From contig CAMZMU010000034.1 of the NCBI GenBank assembly GCA_947311845.1, positions 87,818,608-87,882,607 of the forward strand: DNA of 64,000 nt. Reading direction: 5' to 3'. This DNA comes from Poa pratensis (taxonomy: Eukaryota; Streptophyta; Magnoliopsida; Poales; Poaceae). Shown piece after piece: positions 10,266-19,779 of the stretch. Both the position numbers and the translations under genes were made by a program. Under the pieces are notes generated by a model. It was not told the DNA's origin. It saw only the letters and a list, made by a program, of their open reading frames with translations, and made no database searches. Positions within the stretch are counted from its first letter, which is position 1; the number at the start of each line of letters is the position of its first letter.

Positions 10266-10851
10266 ATGAGTATCCAGTTTGAGCAAGCAGCTAAAGTTGA
10301 GCATATTTTGTCTGCAAATCTTCTCTCGTTTACTAATAAGTGGTTTTTGAGTTCCCAAATATTGATATGCAGAGATGCTCCAAGGAGGGCTAGATTTTTG
10401 GATTTACAAGATGATGACAAGATGACAAACATTCAAGCCATTTGGCCCTCGAGATTGCAGACATCATTATACAAAGCCTAATAATGCCATGACAAATTGG
10501 GCTCTAGTCCAAAGGGCATACAATATCACGACCCAACTGCTCTAGTGGAGTCTTCTTGTTACTCTATATATATATTTCCCCTCCTATTATCTTGGCAATT
10601 GCTATACGCTGTCAGACAATAGTATTTTTCTACGCTTTGCGACCCTTGGTTGAAGGAAATCGCCATGTTCGATCAGCGCTGGTAGACATTACACTTGAGA
10701 AAAATTAAAGAAACATCATGTGATGGAGGCTGTACGATTTCTTCAGCTAAAGAAACCTCATGGTATGGAGGTATGCGATATCTCTAGCCGGAGACCGAAA
10801 CAGGGACTCCAATGTCGAGCGCACTAAACGTGTGTTTAGCGCTAAACATCA
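10266..10851. other. Intergenic, no gene
   Basis: A 71-codon ORF at 10266-10481 has no recognisable content. Positions 10595-10690 are an imperfect copy of 9205-9240 plus 9480-9540. A short (ta)n tract lies near 10565. Confidence 0.4.
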
Positions 10852-13400
10852 TCTCCACTAATTGATCAACCGCCACCGATCAGAGAAAAAAAAAGGCCGA
10901 CGAAGCCCTTCACCCTGGCGGCCGAACCGCCTCGCTCGCCCGACGCAACTTCTCCTGCCGCTCCGCGTATCTCCCCCGCCTCCGATCGCCGGCCGCCGCT
11001 CCGCGTGTCTCCACTGCCCCCGATCGCCGGCCGCCACCCTGGAGCGCTGGACAAGACGGGCCGACTTCAGCTGCCTCCGGCCGGAAACAGCGAACTGATC
11101 CACGAAGGTACCAAGATTTGATTATGTATATCACCAGTGCAATAGATTATTGATTTCTCCATTCTTCTATACATGTCGCTACTTGACCAATCAAGTTACG
11201 ATGGATAATCTTGTATCATAGATTGATTTGACACCAATACATTTAATCGGTGTATCATGGTTTAGTGGAATGCCCCATGGCTAATTTTTTTGAAGATATA
11301 AGATATGATGAGCTTGATGGGCATAATGCTCTCTCTGTTGTACCCGGTGTATCTGACCTTTGCCCTTGGCTAAATAGATATCTCAGACTGATTTACTTCA
11401 GTTTGGTCTTTTCTGCATTCTTTCAAAATTCACCAATGGTATCAATATACTCATGTTCACGATGTTGTTTCTGCTAACGACAGAATGTTGTTTATGTTTA
11501 CCAACTGATTCCCCATGTTGCACTGTCGAGGGGTGTTTCAAGGCAGACCACTCGGATTTTGGCCAAGCCAAATAAAGACATAGATCCCACCGGAAAAAGC
11601 ACAAAGAACATTGTGTATAGGGATGTCTTGGAGGGATAAAACAGGTTTGTTCTCCATAAATAAATTTGGATTCCTACTACGCTTTCTGCATGTGCAATAG
11701 TTGATATCTAACATCATGTGTTCCTAATTGCAGCTTTTGGTCAGGCACCACTTGTAGGTTATAGATACACTACGACCTCATCTTATTACATTGACAATTG
11801 CATCTGGTTGTGATGAAGGCCCCCTTCAAGTTGCTTCTGGTAAATGATTCTTATACATATAACTAAATCTAATCAATTGGTAATAACAATCTAAACACCC
11901 TTTTTTTTATTGTTAACTTCTGTGACGACAACTGAACATAAGATTCTGCTGTATAGCTGATCACTTTTAATTATTACGTTTTAATATTTGATAGCACATA
12001 AAATATTTGATTCTGCTGGTTGGCTTCTTTCTCTAGGACTAATGTCACACCTCTTGTTTTCTTCGGATGATTGTAACACGACCAGTTTGGTTATGAAAAA
12101 GGCTCTTAGACAACAAGATCAAAGTTAAGATGAAAGTAATATCTCTTTTCATACTCCCCTTCTGTGGCGAGAATATGGGGGACATGAAACAACCTGCTAT
12201 GAAAGATCGAGAACTAAGACTCATTTCCATTTCTTTGAAGGATAAAAAATTTATGTCTCTTATCTTTTAAAGGATTTGTGACAATTTAAAGTTAATGAAC
12301 TTCCGATTCATCTTACCACATATTTTGCAAATTAGTTTCCAATTGCATCCAACCTTATACTTCACTGATTAGCTGTACATCATTATTTGTAAAATTAACA
12401 TTCACTGTTTATTTTCTACAGGTCAAATTTACGATTGATGCTGATTTGCCATAAAGGAGCATTATTCCTGTGGGAAATTCAGGCCAGAACTTAGCTTTAC
12501 GCAGGTGGGAATTAGGGATTAGGAGAGAGGTGAAACAATTATGTCGAATCTTTTTTGTATATAAGTAGTACTGTACAAAATAGTTCGAACTTTGGGCAGT
12601 AGGTCAGATGAACAATGATTTTTTGCTTATTTATGGTCTTCTGTGTTGACTGCATATGCCTTATGCATTCGAATCCAAGTTTGATACTTCTCTTGGAAAC
12701 TGCACTGTGGCCAAACCCCTGTACATCTACAATAGATATTGTGCATTGTGGCTAATATGCCATAATATTCTGTGCAATACCTGGAATAATTTGTACTGCT
12801 TATTTTGTGCTAAGAAAGAAGCAAGTTCATGTCCTGAAACATGTTGTGTACACATTTACATCCTTTATTATTTTGGAAAGTTTGGGTTATTTCCAGTATA
12901 CTGTGTTTTCCAAGTTCTGATTTATACATGATGAAATTGTAGTTATTATTTCTGCAATTGATTAGTGGGGATTCCTTCCCTTTTTCCAGCATATTATTAT
13001 CTCCACAATTGAATAGCCAATCGGGTACGTGCAGTACAGAGCAGCCAATAAAATCTCATTTATATTGTGGTTGAATCGGCCAATTCGAGTGCTTTTTGTG
13101 TGTCGTTCAAACATCATTTATATTGTGTGATACATTTTCCCATTGAAGCAAATTTATGTCATTTTTTAATTATTACAATCACTTGATTGATTTTTACTGG
13201 AGTTAACATTACTGATCTTGATGAGTTTAGATAAAATTGTATGTGTAAATTATAAATGACCTATGTTTCAAGTATGTTTTTGCGATGTTTGCATTAATCG
13301 CTTACAATCGTCGGAGTACAAATTCAGGAATAGCGAGGTAGAAAAGGATGACAAATGAATTCATAATATTACACGTGCATTGCACGTGCACGATTACTAG
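10852..13400 (+). mobile_element. Non-autonomous Helitron, 2.55 kb
   Basis: It starts TCTCCACTAATTGATC after an A (10851) and ends GATTACTAG before a T (13401), as Helitrons do, inserting between A and T without a target duplication. A perfect hairpin sits 12 nt before the end. No Rep/helicase ORF is present. The first 250 bp are GC-rich and leader-like, and the interior shows exon/intron-like borders (for example gcttctg|gtaaat near 11840 and attgcag|cttttgg near 11732), suggesting captured gene pieces I cannot identify. The 3' end is clear; the 5' end is less certain. Confidence 0.7.
13372..13388 (+). other. Helitron 3' hairpin
   Basis: cacgtgcattgcacgtg forms a perfect 8-bp stem with a single-base loop, followed 12 nt later by the terminal CTAG. 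This is the Helitron 3' termination signal and resembles the gcgttgcacg hairpins common in grass Helitrons. Confidence 0.8.
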
Positions 13401-14190
13401 TTCTAAAAAAACGAAAGCTAGTAAGTGCGCAGACCAAACCTAACCCTGAACCAAGTCACCACTCCAAAAAACCCTGAACCAAACCTGTCGCCGGGACGGA
13501 GACGTACGCGAGAGTGAGGGGAGCGGCCCATGAAACACGGTCACTGTTCTTCTCCTGGATGCCTGTTAATTCTGTGGAAGTGGAACTGCCCATGAAATCA
13601 ATTTGAAAGGACAGAAAACCACACAATACAAACAGAATTTTGTTAGTGCATTGGTGAGAGACAAATATTAAACAAGTCAACTGCAACTTCGGGTTGAAGT
13701 TTTGGGTTGAAGTTTTAAATAAGCAATTTTACTTTGTATTCAGCGTTGTGCTGGTTGAATACACTGTCTACTGCGCAGAACCGAGGTATATCAGCTGCTG
13801 AAAATGAATACATCAAAGGATTCCTGGGGCACCAAAGTTTCATTAACTCGATGGAAAAAATTCCACAATCATTGCTGCAAAAAAAGGATAGTACAAGGAA
13901 TTTCATAAGTAACAGAGAATCAACAACTAAAAAGGCCAAAAGATTTTGGAATAAAAACATAGGCCACAGTAACCATACCCTGTCTTTTGCTTAGGAACAT
14001 TGTTTAAAATATGGTCGAAAATATTGTTGAAGTCCATATTTTTCAACCCAGCTTCATACCATGTATTTACAAATTTTCTAACTTGCATTAATTTTTTTTG
14101 TAAGCATGAATGATAGTAAAACATATTTGTACATATGAAACCCACCTCTTCAGAGAAAGCGAAGCTTTATTGAACTTGGTAATTTAGGGG
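13401..14190. other. Intergenic/TE-derived, no recognisable gene
   Basis: Short ORFs only (13456-13686 minus, 13715-13960 minus, 13734-13994 plus), none with recognisable content. Moderately AT-rich. Confidence 0.35.
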
Positions 14191-14200
14191 GGAAAACTCG

Positions 14201-15000
14201 GAGTTGTGCATGCAACTCAACTTGAATACACTGACACGCTGGAGCTTGTTCGGCTGCACATGTAACTTCTTCTTCTAAGTCTTTTGTCTCAAACAAGGGG
14301 TTGGCTAGATATGAAACCCTTTCACAAGGACTTTCATGTAGGTCACCCATCATAGTACTAGTCGCTCCCAAATGGGTTTCATACCCATAGGACTGACTAG
14401 TTTTTACGTTGGCCAAGCCTATCACAAGCCTTAGATATGAAACCATTTCACGAGAACTTCCTAGTAGGCCACCCATCCTACTACTACTCTCACCCAAATG
14501 AGTTTCATACCAAGGGTACTGGCTAGTTTTTATGTTGGCTCACCAAGCCTATCATAGCAATCCTCCTTTACCCGGCCTTGGGACCGGCTATGCCTGTAAC
14601 TCTATTCCAAAAATCGAAAACCTCTGAGTTGCAACTCAGATCACGCGGGAGCTTGTTCAGTTTCACACGCAACTCAGGTCACGCGGGACAAAAATACACC
14701 GAGTTGAACCCGCAACTCGCTCACGCGCGAGTTTGTTCAGTTGCATGTGCAACTGTATTAAAACAATGAAATTCAAAAGAACATGAGAGTTGCGCATACA
14801 ACTCGGGTAAAATTGCGTATGCAACTCGCACACGTGGGATATTGTTCTGTTGCAAGTGCAACTCTAAGCAAAAACAAAATTTGAAAAACCTCGAAGTTGC
14901 ACATGCAACTCGGGTCGTAACCAGGGAAAAAATATACACTGAGTTGCACATGTGACTCGTTCATGCGAGAGCTTGTTTCAGTTGCACATGCAACTCGAAG
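14201..15000. repeat. Array of near-palindromic GAGTTGC..GCAACTC motifs
   Basis: About a dozen copies of an 18-bp near-palindrome (for example gagttgcgcatacaactc at 14787 and gaagttgcacatgcaactc near 14894) occur at 14201-14275 and 14618-15000, often preceded by cgcgggagcttgttcag. Clustered short palindromes are typical of the subterminal regions of DNA transposons, where they bind the transposase. No terminal repeat of such an element could be fixed. Confidence 0.6.
14306..14556 (-). repeat. Tandem dimer derived from 5S rRNA (126-bp period)
   Basis: Two 126-bp units (14306-14431, 14432-14556). Read on the minus strand, each carries a stretch close to the 3' part of plant 5S rRNA including the C box: unit 2 has gagagtagtagtaggatggg, then tggcctactaggaagttctc; unit 1 has gatgggtgacctacatgaaa. 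The 5' half of 5S and its A box are not recognisable, so these are not functional 5S genes. Possible sources are a Cassandra-type TRIM, whose LTRs are known to carry 5S sequence, or a 5S pseudo-repeat taken up by a DNA transposon. Confidence 0.6.
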
Positions 15001-15429
15001 GGATTCGAATAAAACTCAAAAAATTGTTCCAATATTCCGAAAATAAACCTCCTAGGTTGCTTGCGCGAGCAGCTCCGGAGGCCCCCAAACCCTAAAAAAA
15101 AGCTCTCGCGGTGGCGGTGGCCATGCCAGGCCAACAAAGGAGACGGGTGAGGAGGGCGCGCCCCGTCGGGGTCCCCTTCGCGCGGAGGAGAGGCGACAAA
15201 CGAGCGGCGCTGGTGGTGTTGGTAACAGTGAGGCGCGTGGTTGGGCGGGGCTGAGGAGGAGACAGCGGCGCGTTGGGCAAGCACAGCGGTGGTTCCGCGG
15301 TGGTGGCGGCGGCCGGAGCTACCGGAGGGAGGCACAGCGACTCGAGCCCAATTTGGGCAGAGCGGGCTGCCTAGCGCCTCTATGTGGTTGCCCAGTCTTG
15401 GCCTGGAGATGCTGCCGTGGCGGTGGTGC
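15001..15429. other. GC-rich left flank of the CACTA insertion (older TE, left part)
   Basis: A GC-rich, leader-like stretch starts near 15060 (aaaccctaaaaaaaagctctc). It is cut by the CACTA element, resumes at 18017-18169, is cut again by the retrotransposon nest, and resumes at 46696. Together these form the host sequence of the nest, possibly a LINE-like or other non-coding element. No protein recognised. Confidence 0.45.
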
Positions 15430-16649
15430 CACTAGTACAGAACGACACATCGGAAACGGGCCAAAAAGCCCATCGGAAACGGAAAAAGGGTCCGTGTCCC
15501 CGACCCTGTCACTGATGTGAAGGCTCTCATCGGCAACGGACAAGAAAAACCGTCACCGATGAGGCTTGATTTTGGCTACGGTTGCCATCCAGTCTCCGTT
15601 GCCGATGTATCTGGACATCAGAAACGGAGATTCTGTTTCTGCTCGTTTGCATTGAGGTTTCTTCATAAGCCTAGAGCAGGAATAGATTTGGCACTGGACA
15701 ATTAAAATTTCACAGCAGAAGCACAAAAATGCTAACAAATTCATTCATAAGGTATAACAAATGTCACCGATACATTGCATCACAAGACAACCAATTACTT
15801 ATCTTCATTGTCATGCCTCTCTAAATCTATCATTGACATGTCTAGCTAAATCTATCTATGTCATGCCTCTCTAAACTTATCCTTGTCATTTCCAACTTAA
15901 CTTATCTTCATGACTTGCTGTTAGAGTTCATGAATTGAATCTTCTTCTTGGACGGTGTCGCCAAAATATAATCAACTCGCCGCTTTGTCCCCGACCTTAA
16001 ATGAGCTAAACGGATCAGCACCATGCTCTGCACATAGTGCAATAAGCGAGTGCTGATGTACTGAAGGTGCCTCTTTTGTAAAGTGGTCACTGAAATGCAA
16101 AGAGAGAATATATGACTCCATGTTAGCTCACTATACATCTAGCATAAAGGACATACAACACAAAAGGATGCATAAGACAGAATAACAAACTTACAAATCC
16201 ATTGCATAGTTGTTGTGTACCAACAATTATGCCGGACGACAAGCGCACCTTGGCTAAGGACCCGGCTTTTTATACAGTGTCACCGAAATGTACATCTGTT
16301 TTGCAAAGGAGATAAGTCAGCCATGAGTTTCATACACTACCGATTTGTGCTAGTTATGTTCTTTTCGAACGACACTACGTAGTCGTCCTCATCGTCCTCG
16401 GATGTATTACAACCCTAGTTCTAGTTCTGTTCATGAGTGTCCTATGGAAGAAAACCTAAGCAGAACAATGACAACAACCCTAGTTCGTCGGCACGACGGC
16501 AGGTCACAAATAGATGTATTACCTTTGGATCTGGCGGCGGGAGTACGTAGTCGTCCTCGTCGTCCTCGGATCGACACGCCATGCGCCCTCCAGCTACAAA
16601 TCAGGCGACGAGATCTGCCCGGGTGGAGCAAAGAATGGGTACGCGCTGC

Positions 16650-16842
16650 CACGGTCGGAGGAGAGGAAGATGCGCGCCGACACGGTCGGAGGAGAAGAAG
16701 ATGCGCGCCGCCACGGTCGGAGGGAGGGAGATGCGCGCCACCACGGTCGGAGGAGAGGAAGATGCGCGCCGCCACGGTCGGAGGGAGGGAGATGCGCGCC
16801 GCCACGTTCGGAGGGAGGGAGATGCGCGCCGCCACGGTGGAG
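16650..16842. repeat. Minisatellite, about 6 copies of a 30-31 bp unit
   Basis: Units of the type cacggtcggaggagaggaag followed by atgcgcgccgc repeat six times with small changes. The array lies in what would be the first exon of a minus-strand transcript of the CACTA element, so it would encode a short repeated basic peptide; ORFs through it exist in several frames and none is trusted. Confidence 0.85.
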
Positions 16843-16932
16843 CTAAGATCTGGTGCTGCGTGGAGGCGCCGCCACACTTTGAGAGTGAGGCTGAGAGTGA
16901 GCGATAGAGTTTAGGGCTGTGTGAAGGGCGCA

Positions 16933-16938
16933 TTTATA
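16933..16938 (-). promoter_or_regulatory. TATA box for a minus-strand transcript inside the CACTA element
   Basis: Minus-strand gctataaatgcgccc is followed about 30 bp later by ccctaaactctatcgctcac, which looks like a transcription start and leader. It would drive transcription through the minisatellite toward 15700. Confidence 0.45.
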
Positions 16939-17065
16939 GCAAAGTAGAACATCGGAAACGGAGGGTATAAACAACCGTTTCCTTTGATTTTTTCACTGAC
17001 ACACTGGGCTTATACTGATCTCTACTAGTATTGAAATTGAAGAACATAAAAATAAATAACTATAA

Positions 17066-17662
17066 CTACTCCTCGGCCTCCGCCTTCTCCTGCTCGTATG
17101 CGAGGAGAGCCGCGTAGTCGTCCGTGTCGTCGCGCGGCTCCTCGCCGATGATGTCATTGCCGCCCGTGCGCCCCTCCCACATCTCGTCGTCGTTGTAGGC
17201 AGGATCGTCGCGCAGCTCCGGCGGGAGGAGGAGCCGGCGGCTCTGAAGCAGCTCAACTCTTTCCGGCGGCATAGGCACCGACGCGCGGTTGAGGTGCCAG
17301 CCACCGGGTAGCCGAACCTTTGACCATGGCACTGGCCTCCTATATTGCCAGTGCCGCTCCGCGACGGCCTGCCCGACGATGACGCGGTTCCATCCAGGCG
17401 ACCGCGGACGAGCGTCTCTCCGCCGCGGCGAGCGGCTGCGGTCGCGGGCACCCGAGGATCCCGTGTCCTCTTCCGGCGGCATAGGCACCCTCCTGTCGTT
17501 GACGCGCCAGCCAGCGGGGAGGCTAACATTTGACCAGGGCACTGGCCTCCTATATTGCCAGTGCCTCTGCGCGACGGCCTCTGGCACGACGACGCGGTTC
17601 CAATTCAGCGAAAGCGGGAAACTGCTGCGGCGAACGCCCGAGGAGTTGCTAGGAGTATCCAT
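17066..17662 (-). CDS. CACTA-borne ORF with a duplicated ~45-residue motif (198 aa)
   Basis: Uninterrupted 198-aa ORF, ATG at 17662, about 350 bp from the right terminus of the CACTA element, whose end may supply the promoter. The protein contains the same motif twice: WNRVVVPEAVAQRHWQYRRP around residues 22-41 and WNRVIVGQAVAERHWQYRRP around 93-112, each followed by VPWS.V.LP.GW...... VPMPPE. Between them is an Arg/Ser/Pro-rich linker, and the C-terminus is acidic with a short helix (EQEKAEAEE). From memory, similar 'W..P..LP.GW....PVPP' proteins recur in wheat and barley annotation without a known role; that is recollection, not a search. It is not a transposase. It could be a captured host domain that duplicated in the element or an accessory DNA-binding protein. 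Function unknown. Confidence 0.6.
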   Translation of the reverse strand: MDTPSNSSGVRRSSFPLSLNWNRVVVPEAVAQRHWQYRRPVPWSNVSLPAGWRVNDRRVPMPPEEDTGSSGARDRSRSPRRRDARPRSPGWNRVIVGQAVAERHWQYRRPVPWSKVRLPGGWHLNRASVPMPPERVELLQSRRLLLPPELRDDPAYNDDEMWEGRTGGNDIIGEEPRDDTDDYAALLAYEQEKAEAEE

Positions 17663-18016
17663 GGCTGCGGCGAAGTGGTGTACTGAGATGGACGGTGCCG
17701 CGGCGCCACTACGCCATAGCAGTTACTCCACCTCGCTTCGAATTCCAAGAAGATGGAACGTGTCCACATTGGAAACGGACACCCAAAAGTCTCCGTTGCT
17801 ATAGAGGCACATATCGGAAACGGAGCCAGAATTAAGACCGTTGCCAATACTATGGGTAACGGAGTTAATACTTTCTCCGTTACCTATGTTGACGGGCCAG
17901 CCACGGCCCAGGTCAGGTTTGTACGCACTGGCCACGCGGAAAGCGCGATTCTCCGTCGCCTAACGCCTGCCGTTTCCATAGAGGGGTATCCGATGTGTCG
18001 TTCTGTACTAGTGTGC

Positions 18017-18169
18017 TCAGGTCCTGGTCTGCGTGGAGGTCTCCGGTAGTGGTTGGTAGGGGTGGTGTGATCTGTTTTGGCCTCCTCGACGCTGAAGGGG
18101 CAGGGAACCCTACCCTTCGAGCTCTACTTCTCCCGTGCCAGGTCTATTGCGGTGGTTAGCCATGGGAGC
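18017..18169. other. Host sequence between the CACTA element and the retrotransposon nest
   Basis: Continuation of 15001-15429; sequence resumes at 46696 after the nest. The last five bases (18165-18169, ggagc) match the right flank (46696-46700, ggggc) with one mismatch, the target duplication of element A. Confidence 0.6.
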
Positions 18170-19779
18170 TGATTGCGTGGATCACACTTTCGTTGGGAGA
18201 CCCCAAGAGGAAGGTATGATGCAGTGTAGCAGCAATTTCCCTCAGTATGAAACCAAGGTTTAATCGAACCAGTAGGAGCAAGAAATCACTTCTGAAGGTT
18301 GTTGGTGGCGGAATATGGCACGGCGCAACACCAGGGAATCTGGCGACCGACGTGGAACCTGCACACAACACAATCAAACTACTTTGCCCCAACGAAACAG
18401 TGAGGTTGTCAATCTCACCGGCTTGCTGAAAACAAAGGATTAAACGTATGGTGTGGAAAACAGTAGTAAATTGCAGAGAATGAAAAGGAACAATGTTTGC
18501 AGTTGGTTGTATTATCAGTGTAAAAGAATGGACCGGGGTCCACAGTTCACTAGTGGTGTCTCTCCATAAAAGATAACTAACATGCTGGGTGAACAAATTA
18601 CAGCTGGGCAATTGACAAAATATTGAGCGCATGACAATGCATATATATGACATGATGATTACTATGATATTCATGTGGGCATTACGACAAAATACATAGA
18701 CCGTTATCCAACAGCGTCTATGACTAATAATCCACCGCCAGGTTGTCATCCGAGTTCCCCGTTGGTATTAAGTTGCAAGCAACGGATAATTGCATTAAGT
18801 AATGTGCGTAATGTAAACAAATGCATTAGACCTAACGGCGCACCCTTAAGCTAAGCATCGGTTATTTTATCCCTAGTGGCAACAACACATCCACAATCTT
18901 AGAAGTTATTGTCACTCTCCCAGATTACCGGAGGCATGAACCCACTATCTAGCATAAATACTCACTCTTGGAGTTACAAGCATCTACTTGGCCAAAGCAT
19001 CTACTAGTAACGGAAAGCATGCAAGATCATAAATAACATATAAGATAGATTGATAATCAACTTGACATAGTATTCAATATTCATCGGATCCCAGCAAACA
19101 CAACATGTAGCATTACAATAAGATGATCTTGATCATGATAGGCAGCTCACAAGATCTAAACATGATAGCATAAAGTGGAGAGACAACCATCTAGCTACTG
19201 CCATGGACCCGTAGTCCAAGGATGAACTACTCACGCATCACTCCGGAGGCAGGCATGGTGATGTAGAGCCCTCCGGTGATGATTCCCCTCTCCGGCAGGG
19301 TGCCGGGAAGAGCTTCTGAACCCTCCCGAGCTAGGGTTGACGGCGGCGGCGTCTCTGGAACTTTTCGTGGATAATGGCTCGGGTATTTAGGGTTTTCGCG
19401 TCGGGAGGAATAAATAGGCGAAAGGGCGGCGGCTGGAGAGCCACGTGGGCCCACACCACCCCACGGCGCGGCAGGGGGGCCCGCGGCCCCATGGTGTGGC
19501 TGCCACGTGGCTCCCCTCCGTCTCTCCTCTGGACTCCGTGTTCGTGTTGGAAAAATAGGAGGTTCTGTCCAAGTTTCGTCCAATTCCGAGAATATTTCCA
19601 GACTAGCTTTTCTGGAATACAAAAACAGCAGAAAACAGGAACTGGCACTGTGGCATCTTGTTAATAGGTTAGTCCCAGAAAATGCATAAAAATGCTATGA
19701 AGTGTATATAAAACATGTAACAATTGGTATAATATCAACATGGAACATCAGAAATTATAGATACGTTTGAGACGTATCA
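18170..19779 (-). mobile_element. Element A 3' LTR
   Basis: 1610 bp, matching the joined pieces 23278-24306 and 46118-46695. On the minus strand it starts TGATACGTCTC at 19779. ORFs of 131 and 197 codons inside it occur in both LTRs or are broken in one and are not considered genes. Confidence 0.92.

Larger units (their letters stand above)
15430..18013. mobile_element. Non-autonomous CACTA transposon, 2.58 kb
   Basis: Terminal inverted repeats CACTAGTACAGAACGACACA at the left and the exact complement at the right (18013), flanked by a 3-bp target duplication tgc (15427-15429, 18014-18016). Subterminal regions carry many copies of catcggaaacgg or its complement, as expected for CACTA transposase binding. 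No transposase gene is present. Two minus-strand transcription units seem to lie inside: one led by a TATA box at 16933-16938, and an ORF at 17066-17662. Additional subterminal-type sequence near 16950-16980 hints that the element is composite. Confidence 0.93.

Noticed and set aside
10862..11134. Overlapping ORFs in the GC-rich start of the Helitron
   Set aside because: Open in several frames on both strands because of composition; no recognisable protein.
14306..14556. Functional 5S rRNA genes
   Set aside because: Only the 3' part of 5S is recognisable; the A box and 5' half are gone, and the 126-bp units are diverged.
16402..16933. ORFs of 108-170 codons through the minisatellite
   Set aside because: Every frame stays open through the 30-bp repeats; no frame is favoured.
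17289..17804. 171-codon plus-strand ORF
   Set aside because: Antisense shadow of the duplicated-motif ORF on the minus strand.
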